From positions 6,012-70,011 of the forward strand of contig CANLCC010000010.1 in assembly GCA_947488815.1 (NCBI GenBank): a stretch of 64,000 nucleotides of DNA. Reading direction: 5' to 3'. Below the pieces are notes generated by a model that ran no database searches, was not told where the DNA came from, and saw only the letters and a list, made by a program, of their open reading frames with translations. This document shows, piece by piece, positions 25,045 to 33,924 of this stretch (its first letter is position 1; every line of letters begins with the position of its first letter). Source of the stretch: CAIQIA01 sp945861105 (GTDB taxonomy: Bacteria > Cyanobacteriota > Cyanobacteriia > PCC-6307 > Cyanobiaceae). Both the position numbers and the translations under genes were made by a program.

Positions 25045-26788
25045 GGCCTGCCCGCAGCAGCTGGGCCTCCACCTCCGCCGGGGTGAAGGCCGCCGCCAGC
25101 GAAGCGGCGAAATCGTGGCGCAGCACAGCCGGGGCGGAGGCGGCATGGCGCTGCACGAGGGCCCGGCGCTGGTCCTCGTCAGCGGGCCGGCGCAGATCCC
25201 GCAGCAGCAGCAGCGCCCCCGGCGGCGCCAGGTCGCGCAGGGTCTGCCAGAACACCGCCGGCTCGTGCAGATGGTGCAGCACGCTGTTGCTGACCACCCC
25301 ATCCCAGGGGCCCTCGGCCTTCAGGGACGCGGTGGCCATCGGGTCAAGGGGAAAGGTGACCTGGCGGTAGGCCAGGCCCACCAGGGGCGGATCGGCCCGG
25401 CAACGGCGCTCCTCGGCGATGGCCAGCATCGCGGCGGCCCCGTCGAGGCCCAGCACCCGTGCCGCCGGCCAGCGCCGCGCCAGCCGCTCGCAGATGTTGC
25501 CGGGCCCGCAGCCCAGATCCAGCACCGCCCGACCCTGGCCATCCCCCCAGGCCTCGCCGGCCAGGACCGCAAAGCGGTCGACCAGGGCACCATCCTCGAC
25601 GGAGAAATCAGCGGCGGCATAGGCGGCGGCCTGCTCGTCACCCTCCATCAGTTCCGGCTCGGGTCGTCGCGGCGGCGGGCTGGGCAGGGCCAGGCGCCAC
25701 AGCCGATCGTGGCCCAGGCTCGTGAGGCCTAGGTCCTGGAGCCGCGGCGCCGCCGCCAGATCCTCCAGGCCCAGGTCGCCCAGGGCCGTGCGGGCCGCCG
25801 CCCCCCCCAGCAGCAGGGGGGCCTGCACCACGGCCAGCTGTTGCACGCAGCCCTGGCGCAGGGCCGCTGCCGCCAGGGCCGGTCCGCATTCCCACAGCAC
25901 CCGGTTGCAGCCCCGGGCCGCAAGGGCCTGCAGCAGCGCCAGGGGGCTGGCCACCGGCAGCGGCAACCGTTCAATGCCCAGGGCCTCCAGCCAGGCCAGG
26001 CCATCGCCGTCGGCCTCCCGTCCGTGGGCCACCAGGGTCGGGGCCACCGAGAGGTCCCACAGCTGCGCCTGCCGGGGCAGGTCGAGATGGCGGCTCAGCA
26101 CCACCCGCAATGGCTCGGGGTCGCGGCGGCCGCGGCTGGTGAGCAGCGGATCGTCGGCCCGCAGGGTGCCGCCGCCGATGATCACGGCATCGCAGCGGCT
26201 CCGCAGGCCATGCACCCAGTCGCGCGCGGGGGCACCGCTGATCCACTGGCTGGCGCCATTGGGCAGGGCCGTGCGGCCGTCGGCGCTGGCGGCCCACTTG
26301 AGCCAACCCTCCGGACGCCCCTGCTGCACCCGATGGACAAAGGCGCTGTTGAGGCGCAGGGCCTCGGGCCGCCGCACCCCCTCCACCACCGTCAGCCCTG
26401 CCGCCCGCAGGCGCTCCAGACCCCGGCCGGCGACCCTGGGGTCGGGATCGGCCATCGCCACCACCACCCGCGCCGGCGCCGCCGCCAGCACCGCATCGGT
26501 GCAGGGGGGAGTGCGGCCGTGGTGGCAGCAGGGCTCGAGAGTCACGAACAAAGTGCCGCCCCGGGCGCGGTCACCGGCCCGGGCCAGGGCCAGGGCTTCG
26601 GCGTGGGGCTCCCCCGCCCGCCGGTGGAAGCCCTCGGCCACGAGCTGCCCCCTGGCATCGAGCACCACAGCCCCCACCAGCGGGTTGGGGCTGGTGCCAC
26701 CGTCGGCCAGGGCCGCCAGACGCAGGGCCCGGTCCATCCAGGCCCCATCCGACGGCAGGGCTTCAGAGGGGACTGTCGGGGAGTTCAC
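24980..26788 (-). CDS. ribD: RibD deaminase/reductase fused in frame to a SAM methyltransferase
   Basis: One open frame of 602 residues from GTG 26788. Residues ~17-140 are the deaminase (TSPNPLVGAVV, GEPHAEALALA, LEPCCHHGRTPPC zinc site). Residues ~160-370 are the reductase (LKWAASADGRTALPNGASQW, AVIIGGGTLRADDPLLTSRG). Together these are RibD of riboflavin synthesis. From Met381 (25648) a class I methyltransferase follows (VLDLGCGPGNICERLA, NSVLHHLHEPAVFW). No stop codon separates them. A TGATG sits exactly at the junction in another frame, so two separate genes joined by a small indel or base error are an alternative. GTG 26788 is chosen over Met 26737 because it keeps the usual leader before WMDRALRLAA. 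Confidence 0.85.
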   Translation of the reverse strand: MNSPTVPSEALPSDGAWMDRALRLAALADGGTSPNPLVGAVVLDARGQLVAEGFHRRAGEPHAEALALARAGDRARGGTLFVTLEPCCHHGRTPPCTDAVLAAAPARVVVAMADPDPRVAGRGLERLRAAGLTVVEGVRRPEALRLNSAFVHRVQQGRPEGWLKWAASADGRTALPNGASQWISGAPARDWVHGLRSRCDAVIIGGGTLRADDPLLTSRGRRDPEPLRVVLSRHLDLPRQAQLWDLSVAPTLVAHGREADGDGLAWLEALGIERLPLPVASPLALLQALAARGCNRVLWECGPALAAAALRQGCVQQLAVVQAPLLLGGAAARTALGDLGLEDLAAAPRLQDLGLTSLGHDRLWRLALPSPPPRRPEPELMEGDEQAAAYAAADFSVEDGALVDRFAVLAGEAWGDGQGRAVLDLGCGPGNICERLARRWPAARVLGLDGAAAMLAIAEERRCRADPPLVGLAYRQVTFPLDPMATASLKAEGPWDGVVSNSVLHHLHEPAVFWQTLRDLAPPGALLLLRDLRRPADEDQRRALVQRHAASAPAVLRHDFAASLAAAFTPAEVEAQLLRAGLTGLQVRPLGDRHLEVWGPLP

Positions 26789-27269
26789 GCCATTCCTGCA
26801 CGACGAACGGTGGCACCGGCAATTCTGTGAATACCCCTGGCAGCTGCAGCCGCAGGGGCCGGTTGCGGGACAGGTCGGCCAGCAGGGGTGCCAGGTCGAA
26901 TTCGGCGGCGGCCGCACGGCCGTCGGTCGCCAGCCGCGGATTGACCAGGGTCACATCGGCCAGCTCCCAGCGATGTTCGCCGCTGCGCACCCGCAGGGCC
27001 GTGGGATGGTCGAGGCGCACCTTGCCCGGGAACCCCACGACCCGCAGGCGCAAGGGGCCCCCCGGGGGGCCCTCACGCCAGGCCACCAGCTGCCAGGCCT
27101 GGTAATCCAGGTCCCGCAGGCTTTCAAGACTGCGCAGCACAGAGGGTTCGCCCTCCCCGGCGGGATGGCGCTGCAGCTGAGCCCGGGCCTCGTCGGTCGG
27201 CAGCAGCACCGCCAGCAGCAGCAGCGTGCCGAGGGCCAGGGTCGAAAGCAGCCGGCGCCAGGAGCTCAT
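26763..27269 (-). CDS. DUF3122-type exported protein
   Basis: A 168-residue protein starts MSSWRRLLSTLALG with a signal peptide ending near DEARAQ. The mature part includes SLRDLDYQAWQLVAWREGPP, LRVVGFPGKVRLDHPTALRV and QLPGVFTELPVPPFVVQEWR, which I match to the cyanobacterial DUF3122 family of unknown function. Its start overlaps the GH116 stop codon (ATGA) and its end overlaps the ribD start by 26 bases, so the three may share a transcript. Confidence 0.75.
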   Translation of the reverse strand: MSSWRRLLSTLALGTLLLLAVLLPTDEARAQLQRHPAGEGEPSVLRSLESLRDLDYQAWQLVAWREGPPGGPLRLRVVGFPGKVRLDHPTALRVRSGEHRWELADVTLVNPRLATDGRAAAAEFDLAPLLADLSRNRPLRLQLPGVFTELPVPPFVVQEWRELPDSPL

Positions 27270-29770
27270 GCCGGCCTCCGCTCGGCGCCCGGGATCACCT
27301 GCCAGCCGGTGTGGGTGGCCCAGAGGGCCCAGAGGGCCATGGCCCGCAGGTAGTGGCAGGCGCGGAAGGTGTGCTGGCCGGTGATCGCCTCCGGCGTGCG
27401 GAACTGAAGCCCCCCCTCGTACACCTGCCGCACCACGGCGCCGGCGATGGCCTCGGCCGTGCCGCCCTCGCCCATCAGCCGGTAGTAGGCCGCCAGGCCG
27501 AAGCTGATGCCGGTCCACACCTCCAGCGGATGGGTGCCGTTGGGGTCAAGGGGGGTGCCATCACGGCGCAGGCCGTTGGCCACCCCGAGGCTGCCGCCGG
27601 CGAAGCCTTCGAAGCAGGCTTCCCTCACGGCCCGCAGGGCGCTGCGGGCCCGGTCATCGGCCACCACCGGCGGCAGTGCCAGCAGGCGGGCATAGAAGTC
27701 GCCGCAGAGCTGGTCGGCCATCACCACCGGCGTGCCACTGCCGGCATCGATGCGGTAGTACTCACCGTTCCAGAGCAACCGATCGAAGTTCGCCCGCGAC
27801 TGCTCCAGCCAGGCCCCGAAATCCCGCTGCTCACGGCTGGTGTCGAGGCCGAGTTCCAGGGCCAGGGTCTGACCCATGGCGAGGGCCGCCTCCAGGGCGG
27901 CGATCCACAGGGCACCGCAGTAGGCGCTCACCCCCTGCAGGGGCCAGTCGTCGAAGGTCTGGTCGGGGGCGCCGCCGTTGTCGGGGAGCCCGTCGCCGTC
28001 GATGTCGAAGGTCTTGAGCTGGCGCAGGGCCTGCACCGCCGCCGGCCAGCAGTCGGCCAGAAAGCTGAGATCGCGGCCGTCGGGGGCCAGGCGGTAGGTG
28101 CGCCACACCTGCAGCACGAAGTCGCTGGCCAGGTCCTTCCAGAGATTGCAGTCCTGATAGGCGGTGTAGTTGGTGGCATCGAAGGGCCGCTCGTTGGGGG
28201 CCCCGAGGTCGTGGGGGGTGGCGCCGGCCACCTTGCGGGGGGCCTCCACCCGGCCACGGCCCTGGGTGAAGTACCAGCCGATGGGCCGGGGCGTCGGATC
28301 ATCGTGGGGAATGGCACGGGCAAAACTGCGCAGCACCGCCCGGTCCAGGGCCGGCCACAGCTGCAGCAGGGCAAAGGAGCCGTAGAGCCTCACATCCAGG
28401 CTTTCGTACCAGGCGTAGTCGAGGCACTCGAGCACCCCGAAACGGCCGACCGGATCCCGGGGCCCTGCGGCGGTCCAGAGGGTGCCACCGCTGGCCAGGT
28501 CGTAGAGCTCGTTGAGCAGGGCCATGCGCAGGGGTTCCGGCAGGTCGTTGCGCTCCAGCACCGGCGCCTGCCAGCGGTCGATGGCCGCCCGCCATTCGGG
28601 CCAGCGGCGCAGCCCCTCGGCGGCCATGGCGGCGGCGGCGCTGCCGTCGGCCCCGAAGAAGTCGGTGTAACGCCGCAGGGCCTGGCTGCCGCTGGCGAAA
28701 GCGGTCACCGGCAGGTCCCAGCTGATCACCACGGGCAGCTCCCGGGTTTCCCCCGGCGCCAGGGTGAACCGCAGGGCAAGGGCGGCACTGGCGGGGTCAT
28801 CACTGCCGCTGCAGCGATCGTCGCTGGTGTCCGGAATTGCCCCCTCGCGGGCAAAGGGCTCCCACAGCTCAGCGCCGCTGCCGGCGGGGTTCCAGCGGGC
28901 GCAGCGCATCAGCTCGACTCCCGCCAGGTCGGCCGGCACCGCCAGGCACCACTGGCCCTGGCCTTCGGCCAGGGGCTGCGACCGTTCCCCCTCCAGCAGC
29001 AGACCCCGAACATCCGCGCTGTCGAGGCGGCGGTTGCGCTGGCCCTCGGTGCGGCCGATGGCCGGGAAGTAATCGTGTTCGGGACTGCCGTCATCCCGGA
29101 AGTGCACCGCGGGGGTGGCGACGGTGTTGGTGAACCAGCCGACGGTGTTGCGCCAGCTGAGCAGCAGCGACAGGGTCAGGGGCCGGCGGGTGGGGTTGTG
29201 CAGGCTCCAGCGGAAGACCGCCAGGGGCAGGCTCGTGTCGCGGTAGTCCCCCGGAAGGATGGGACTGAAGCTCTCACACACCACCTCGGCGCGGAAGACG
29301 GTGCTGTAGCGGAACCAGCTGAGGGGGTAACGGGCGCTGTACTGGCCTGTCTGATGCTGACCGTCACTGGCGGGGTACCAGCTCCAGGCCTCCAGGGGCG
29401 CCCCCTCGTGGCGGCTGTGGGTGTCATCCCTCTGGGGCGCCACCGCCAGGGCGTGGGCGCGGCGGTCGTCGCCGTCACTCTCGAACAGGGCGAATTGGCA
29501 GTCGGGGATGGAGCCGTACCAGTGCTCGCCACCATCCAGGTGCCAGAGGTTGAAGTCGCCGCGGGAGCTGCGGCCGATGCAGCCGGCCCCGAACCCCCCC
29601 AGGGGGGCCCCGTGCCAGGGGCCGTCGTCGAGGTTGCTGGCGTAGCGCACCGTGTAGGGCTTTTCCCAGCCGAGGCCGAAGGGTCGCGACCAGCTGGCCA
29701 CGGGGGGCGCATCAGCAGCGGACCCACGCCTCCAGAGGTCCTGCAGCCCCTTCAGCCCCGGCAGCGCCAT
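27266..29770 (-). CDS. GH116-family glycoside hydrolase (GBA2-like)
   Basis: An 834-residue protein related to GBA2/bile-acid beta-glucosidase. The N-terminal beta domain contains GAPLGGFGAGCIGRSSRGDF. The C-terminal (alpha/alpha)6 domain has FGVLECLDYAWYESLDVRLY, whose Glu near residue 447 aligns with the GH116 nucleophile. DGLPDNGGAPDQTFDDWPLQ near 604 holds the Asp expected as acid/base, followed by GVSAYCGALWIAALEAAL. There is no signal peptide, so it is probably cytosolic. The natural substrate is unknown and could be a glucolipid or glucoside. Met 29797 is an alternative start. Confidence 0.9.
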   Translation of the reverse strand: MALPGLKGLQDLWRRGSAADAPPVASWSRPFGLGWEKPYTVRYASNLDDGPWHGAPLGGFGAGCIGRSSRGDFNLWHLDGGEHWYGSIPDCQFALFESDGDDRRAHALAVAPQRDDTHSRHEGAPLEAWSWYPASDGQHQTGQYSARYPLSWFRYSTVFRAEVVCESFSPILPGDYRDTSLPLAVFRWSLHNPTRRPLTLSLLLSWRNTVGWFTNTVATPAVHFRDDGSPEHDYFPAIGRTEGQRNRRLDSADVRGLLLEGERSQPLAEGQGQWCLAVPADLAGVELMRCARWNPAGSGAELWEPFAREGAIPDTSDDRCSGSDDPASAALALRFTLAPGETRELPVVISWDLPVTAFASGSQALRRYTDFFGADGSAAAAMAAEGLRRWPEWRAAIDRWQAPVLERNDLPEPLRMALLNELYDLASGGTLWTAAGPRDPVGRFGVLECLDYAWYESLDVRLYGSFALLQLWPALDRAVLRSFARAIPHDDPTPRPIGWYFTQGRGRVEAPRKVAGATPHDLGAPNERPFDATNYTAYQDCNLWKDLASDFVLQVWRTYRLAPDGRDLSFLADCWPAAVQALRQLKTFDIDGDGLPDNGGAPDQTFDDWPLQGVSAYCGALWIAALEAALAMGQTLALELGLDTSREQRDFGAWLEQSRANFDRLLWNGEYYRIDAGSGTPVVMADQLCGDFYARLLALPPVVADDRARSALRAVREACFEGFAGGSLGVANGLRRDGTPLDPNGTHPLEVWTGISFGLAAYYRLMGEGGTAEAIAGAVVRQVYEGGLQFRTPEAITGQHTFRACHYLRAMALWALWATHTGWQVIPGAERRPA

Positions 29771-29823
29771 GCCTTTGCCCCCATCGGCGGCCAGCATCGC
29801 AGAGCAGGGCCAGCGGCGGCGGC

Positions 29824-30078
29824 TCAGCGGGCCAGGGGAGCCGAGGTGACAAACCAGCCCGCCCCCAGCCGACGGGCGCCCTCGGCCCGCTGCTCACCCA
29901 CCACGGCCCGGGGGGCATAAGTGGCCAGCACCCCCACACCGAAAGGCAGCAGAAACACCACCCAGCCCAGCAGCCCCACCAGCAGAATGGCCTGGGAGCG
30001 GCGGCAGCCCCGACGGACAGGCGTGGTCAGCGGAGGCGACAACCGCAGCGCCCGGAGACAACCCCTCCACTGTGCCAC
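29824..30078 (-). CDS. Small single-helix membrane protein (84 residues)
   Basis: Starting at GTG 30078, the frame encodes an Arg-rich N-terminus, one hydrophobic helix (AILLVGLLGWVVFLLPFGVG) and a soluble tail with REGARRL-like EGARRLGAGWFVTSAPLA. The helix and tail look protein-like, but no family is recognised and codon evidence is weak in this GC-rich sequence. It lies 53 bases upstream of the GH116 gene on the same strand, with a Pho-box-like element 4 bases before its start. Confidence 0.5.
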   Translation of the reverse strand: MAQWRGCLRALRLSPPLTTPVRRGCRRSQAILLVGLLGWVVFLLPFGVGVLATYAPRAVVGEQRAEGARRLGAGWFVTSAPLAR

Positions 30079-30081
30079 AGC

Positions 30082-30100
30082 ATTAACTGGCTGTTAACCT
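30082..30100. promoter_or_regulatory. Pho-box-like tandem repeat
   Basis: ATTAACTG-GCT-GTTAACCT consists of two 8-base units with a 3-base spacer, the 11-base period of cyanobacterial PhoB boxes (units close to YTTAACCT). It lies 75 bases before the acyltransferase TTG start and 4 bases before the minus-strand 84-residue gene. Only two units are seen and the first is degenerate, so control by phosphate is tentative. Confidence 0.3.
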
Positions 30101-30174
30101 GGGGCGCTCCGTTGTCCGTCCTGGGTCCTGCGGGTCCCGGCGGCTAGGATCCGCCGCTCCACCGGGGTTGGACC

Positions 30175-32304
30175 TTGCCGAGCGCTGCGGCCGAACGCGT
30201 CCTGACCACGCCGGTCGTTGCCCCGAGGCCCCGTTTCCCCTACCGCGCCGACCTGGACGGCCTGCGCGGTCTGGCGGTGCTTGCGGTCGTGATCTATCAC
30301 CTCTGCCCCCCCTGGCTGCCCGGGGGCTTTGTCGGGGTTGATATGTTCTTCGTGCTGTCGGGGTATGTGGTCACGGGGGTGCTGCTGGCCGGCCAGCCCG
30401 CCCCGCCGCTGCCCACCCTGCTGGGCTTCTACGCCCGCCGCCTGAAGCGGCTGCTCCCCAACCTGCTGCTCTGCCTGGTCAGCACAGCCCTGGCCTTTGC
30501 CCTGCTGGTGCCGCCCTCGGACCAGACCAACCGCATCTTCCGCACCGGTCTGCGGGCCCTGTTCGGCTGGTCGAACGTTTACCTCAATGGCAAGGAGACC
30601 GGCTATTTCGACGTCGACACCAGCCTCAACCCCTTCACCCACACCTGGTCGCTGGGGGTGGAGGAACAGTTCTATCTGGTGTTTCCGCTGCTGCTGCTGC
30701 TGGGCCTCGCCCTCGGCCGCGGCCGACGTCGGGGGGCCGTGCTCACAGTGCTGGCCGCCAGTGTCGCCTCCTTGCTCCACGCCATCGGCCTGATGAAGGT
30801 GGGCTCGAGCCAGTCGGCCTTCTACCTGATGGCGCCCCGTTTCTGGGAACTGGCGATCGGCGGACTGCTTGCCCTTGGGCTGCAGGGGCTGCCACCACTG
30901 CCCCCCCGCCTCGCCCGGGGTCTGCGGCTGGTGTCCATGGCCCTGCTGCTGACCTCCGTGGCGCTGATCAGCACCGGCCTGCCGTTTCCCCTGCCGGTGG
31001 TGTCCCTGCCCGTGCTGGCCAGCCTGCTGTTCATCACCGCCGGCCATGGCCGCGGCGATCGTTTCCTGCCCTGGCCTCCGGTCGAACGGGTGCTGCTGGC
31101 CCTGGGTCTGCTGTCGTACTCGCTCTACCTCTGGCACTGGCCGGTCTTCGTCTTCTTCCGCCTCACCCTCGGGCTCAACACCCCCCTGCTGCGGCTGCTC
31201 GCGAGCCTCCTGGCCCTTGGTCTCGCGGTGGCGGCCTGGGCCCTGGTGGAACGGCCCCTGCGCCGCCACAAAGCCAGCAGCGCCGCGGTCTTCGCGACGG
31301 CGGCCGTGGGCCTCGCAGCCGCCTGGGGCGCCGTGGACGCCCTGGCCTTCCCCATCGGCCGGGTCTTCCTCGGCAACCGCGACGTGCGCGTGCCGCGCTC
31401 CGAGCGCTACGAAACCGACACGGTGCTCGACCCCAGCGGACCGATCACCCCCCGCCGCTGCCGGGGCATCAACGACGATGATGCCTCCCGCGCTGAACGC
31501 TGCCACCGCCCCGCGGCGGCGGGCCGATCGACGCTGATGCTGCTCGGCGATTCCCACGCCCTGCAGTACGCCCCCATGGTGTCTGCCGTGGCCCGCCAGG
31601 GGGACCTGGGCTTCCGGCTGGCCTGGAAACCCGGCTGCCTGGTGCTGCCCGGCCTGCAGGCCATCCCCGACATCCCCGGCTACAAGCCCTGCACACCGTT
31701 TGTGCAGAACGAACTGGCGGCCGCCGAACGGCAGCTGCAGCCAGGGGATGTGCTGGTGCTGTCGTCGTTTCTGCAGCTGTATCTGTTTCCGATGGACCAG
31801 ACCCTCTTCGAGGAAGCCATCCACCCGCGGCTGATGGCCGCTGGCCGGCATCTGCCGGCCGCGGCGGGCCGGCAGCGTTTCCAGGAGGAGGTGCGGGGCC
31901 TGATCCGGCGGTTCGGCGACCGGGGGGTGCGGGTGGTGCTGATCCAGGATCTGCCGGTGCTCACCGGTCGCACCTTCACCTGCGAGGGGGCCCAGGCGCT
32001 GCCCTTCGCCAGCCTGATCTCGAGCGGCTGCGTGCCGCCGCCCGCGGTGACGGCCACCCAGCGCCGGCAGATGCGTGACCTGCTGGCGGCCACCGTCGCC
32101 GGCACCGATGCCGTGGTGTTCGACCCCGCCGACCCCTTCCTCGATGCATCAGGGCGCCTGCGCTACCGCGACGAGCAGGGGCGCTACACCTTTGTCGACG
32201 ACGACCACATCACCATCTCCGCCAGCCGCGACCTGGCCCCCCGCTTCGCCTCCTTCCTGCGCCAGCACGGCCTGGCGACGACGGCGGCCCCCCATGGCGG
32301 CTGA
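30175..32304 (+). CDS. OafA-type acyltransferase with SGNH domain
   Basis: A 709-residue membrane acyltransferase starts at TTG. The acyltransferase-3 part (~residues 20-370) begins YRADLDGLRGLAVLAVVIYH, contains GVDMFFVLSGYVVTGVLLAG and THTWSLGVEEQFYLVFPLLL, and has about ten helices. The C-terminal SGNH-like domain (~440-700) has LMLLGDSHALQYAPM and FVDDDHITISASRDLAPRF, giving the Ser and Asp-His pair. Such two-domain proteins O-acetylate cell-surface glycans. The cobL gene starts inside its last codons (ATG 32294). Confidence 0.92.
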   Translation: MPSAAAERVLTTPVVAPRPRFPYRADLDGLRGLAVLAVVIYHLCPPWLPGGFVGVDMFFVLSGYVVTGVLLAGQPAPPLPTLLGFYARRLKRLLPNLLLCLVSTALAFALLVPPSDQTNRIFRTGLRALFGWSNVYLNGKETGYFDVDTSLNPFTHTWSLGVEEQFYLVFPLLLLLGLALGRGRRRGAVLTVLAASVASLLHAIGLMKVGSSQSAFYLMAPRFWELAIGGLLALGLQGLPPLPPRLARGLRLVSMALLLTSVALISTGLPFPLPVVSLPVLASLLFITAGHGRGDRFLPWPPVERVLLALGLLSYSLYLWHWPVFVFFRLTLGLNTPLLRLLASLLALGLAVAAWALVERPLRRHKASSAAVFATAAVGLAAAWGAVDALAFPIGRVFLGNRDVRVPRSERYETDTVLDPSGPITPRRCRGINDDDASRAERCHRPAAAGRSTLMLLGDSHALQYAPMVSAVARQGDLGFRLAWKPGCLVLPGLQAIPDIPGYKPCTPFVQNELAAAERQLQPGDVLVLSSFLQLYLFPMDQTLFEEAIHPRLMAAGRHLPAAAGRQRFQEEVRGLIRRFGDRGVRVVLIQDLPVLTGRTFTCEGAQALPFASLISSGCVPPPAVTATQRRQMRDLLAATVAGTDAVVFDPADPFLDASGRLRYRDEQGRYTFVDDDHITISASRDLAPRFASFLRQHGLATTAAPHGG

Positions 32305-33544
32305 ACCGCCGATCGAGGTGCTGGGCATCGGGGCCGATGGCCTCGATGGGCTCACGGCGGCCCAGTGGCAGCTGTTGCAGACCGCCGATCCGGTGGCCGC
32401 CTCCCCCAGGCTGCTGACGGAACTGCAGCAACGGCTGCCCGGCCCCAGCCTGCTGTCGACCCGTGAACCGGGCCCGCTGCTCGAGGCCCTGGCCGCCGCC
32501 CGCCGCCAGGGTCGCAGGCCCCTGGTGCTGGCCAGCGGCGATCCCCTCTGGTTCGGCATCGGTCGGCGCCTGGCCGAACGGTTCGGTGCCGAGGCCCTGC
32601 GGGTGCAGCCGGCCGCCAGCGCGCTGCAGCTGGCCTTCGCCCGTCTCGCCCGGCCCTGGCAGGACGCCACCTGGGTGAGCCTGCATGGCCGTGACGAAGA
32701 GGCCCTGCTCGCCGCCCTGGCCCGGCGGCCCACCGCCCTGGTCGTGCTCACCGATGCCGGCGCCGGTGGACCGACCCCGGTGCGGCAGCTGCTGCAGGCC
32801 CAGGGGCTCAGCGCTGCCTACGAGCTCTGGCTGATGGAACGCCTCGGCCATCCCGACGAACGCCGCTGGCTGCTGGAGGCCCAGGACCCGCTCCCCCCCG
32901 ACCTTGACCCCCTGCATCTGCTGCTGCTGCTGGCCCGCCCGCCGGCGCCACCCGAGCCGGCCGCCCTGCCCCGCTTCGGGCTGGATGACGGGCTCTGGCT
33001 GCAGCACGGGGACCATCCGGGCCTGATGACCAAACGGGAGGTGCGGATCCAGCTGCTGGCCGACCTTGACCTGCCCGACCGCGGTGTGCTCTGGGACCTG
33101 GGGGCCGGCACCGGCAGCGTCGGCCTCGAAGCCCTGCGGCTCTCTCCCGGCCTGGCCCTGTGGGCGGTGGAACGCCGCAGCGGCGGGGCCGATCTGATCC
33201 GGGCCAATGCAGAACGCCTGGGGCTGCAGCCCGCCGCCGTGCTCGAAGGGGAGGCCCTGGCGCTGCTGCCGCAACTACCCGATCCCGACCGGGTGCTGAT
33301 CGGCGGCGGCCGTGACCGCCCCCGGCTGCTGCAGGACGTGCTGCGGCGGCTCAAGCCCGGCGGCGTGGTGGTGCTGCCCCTGGCGACCCTGGAACCGCTG
33401 GCGGGTCTGCGGCCGCTGCTCGACACCGCCGGACTGCAGATCAGCCTCACCCAGCTGCAGATCAGTCGCGGCGTGCCCCTGGCCGAGGGGACCCGGCTGG
33501 CGCCGCTGAATCCAGTGCTGGTGCTGCGGGGTCGCCGGCCCTGA
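32294..33544 (+). CDS. cobL: Bifunctional precorrin-6Y C5,15-methyltransferase (decarboxylating)
   Basis: The 416-residue protein combines CbiE and CbiT. The N-terminal ~210 residues (IEVLGIGADGLDGLTAAQWQ, LVLASGDPLWFGIGRRLAER) are the tetrapyrrole methylase half. The C-terminal half (MTKREVRIQLLADLDLPDRG, LWDLGAGTGSVGLEALRLSP) is the Rossmann CbiT half. Together they methylate C5 and C15 and decarboxylate in cobalamin synthesis. ATG 32294 overlaps the acyltransferase stop. Its 3' end overlaps the convergent DUF192 gene by 83 bases. cobQ in the same window supports a cobamide pathway. Confidence 0.93.
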   Translation: MAAEPPIEVLGIGADGLDGLTAAQWQLLQTADPVAASPRLLTELQQRLPGPSLLSTREPGPLLEALAAARRQGRRPLVLASGDPLWFGIGRRLAERFGAEALRVQPAASALQLAFARLARPWQDATWVSLHGRDEEALLAALARRPTALVVLTDAGAGGPTPVRQLLQAQGLSAAYELWLMERLGHPDERRWLLEAQDPLPPDLDPLHLLLLLARPPAPPEPAALPRFGLDDGLWLQHGDHPGLMTKREVRIQLLADLDLPDRGVLWDLGAGTGSVGLEALRLSPGLALWAVERRSGGADLIRANAERLGLQPAAVLEGEALALLPQLPDPDRVLIGGGRDRPRLLQDVLRRLKPGGVVVLPLATLEPLAGLRPLLDTAGLQISLTQLQISRGVPLAEGTRLAPLNPVLVLRGRRP

Positions 33545-33917
33545 GCCCCAGCTCCCGGGCCCGTCCCGCCCGCAGCTCGATGAAGCCATCGACATTGCCC
33601 GGGGAGTAAACCACCGGGCACGGCAACCGCGGACAGGGGGGCACGTCGGCACTGATGGCGGCGATCCGCCCCTGCCGCAGGAACACCAGGTCGAGGGGAG
33701 CGATGCATTGATGCATCCACACACCCACCTGGGCGGGGGGGTCGTAGCGGAACCACATGCCCTGCCATGGCCCCAGGGCTGGCCGTTGCATCAGGCCCCG
33801 CTGCTGCTGGGCCAGGGTGCGGGGCACCTCCAGCTCGAAGCAGCCCTGGGGCACGCACCAGCGGGCCTCCACCGGCAGGTACTGGGGCGGTGGTGGTGGC
33901 GGGGCGGTGATGGGCAA
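33462..33917 (-). CDS. DUF192-family protein
   Basis: A 151-residue protein with the DUF192 core: FELEVPRTLAQQQRGLMQRP, GMWFRYDPPAQVGVWMHQCI, PLDLVFLRQGRIAAISADVP and VVYSPGNVDGFIELRAG. The function of the family is unknown. The Pro-rich N-terminus could follow a missed start or form part of an export leader. The last ~25 residues are Ala/Pro-rich and run into the convergent cobL gene. It lies 7 bases after the response regulator gene on the same strand. Confidence 0.85.
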   Translation of the reverse strand: MPITAPPPPPPQYLPVEARWCVPQGCFELEVPRTLAQQQRGLMQRPALGPWQGMWFRYDPPAQVGVWMHQCIAPLDLVFLRQGRIAAISADVPPCPRLPCPVVYSPGNVDGFIELRAGRARELGLRAGDPAAPALDSAAPAGSPRPGARRD

Positions 33918-33924
33918 GGCCAGC

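Noticed and set aside
27311..29920. Long plus-strand open frame of 869 codons
   Set aside because: It is the exact antisense of the GH116 gene, has Gly/Pro/Val-rich non-protein-like composition and no family motif. GC-rich third positions keep antisense frames open.
30094..31851. Minus-strand open frame of 585 codons
   Set aside because: Gln/Gly/Glu-rich antisense shadow of the acyltransferase gene.
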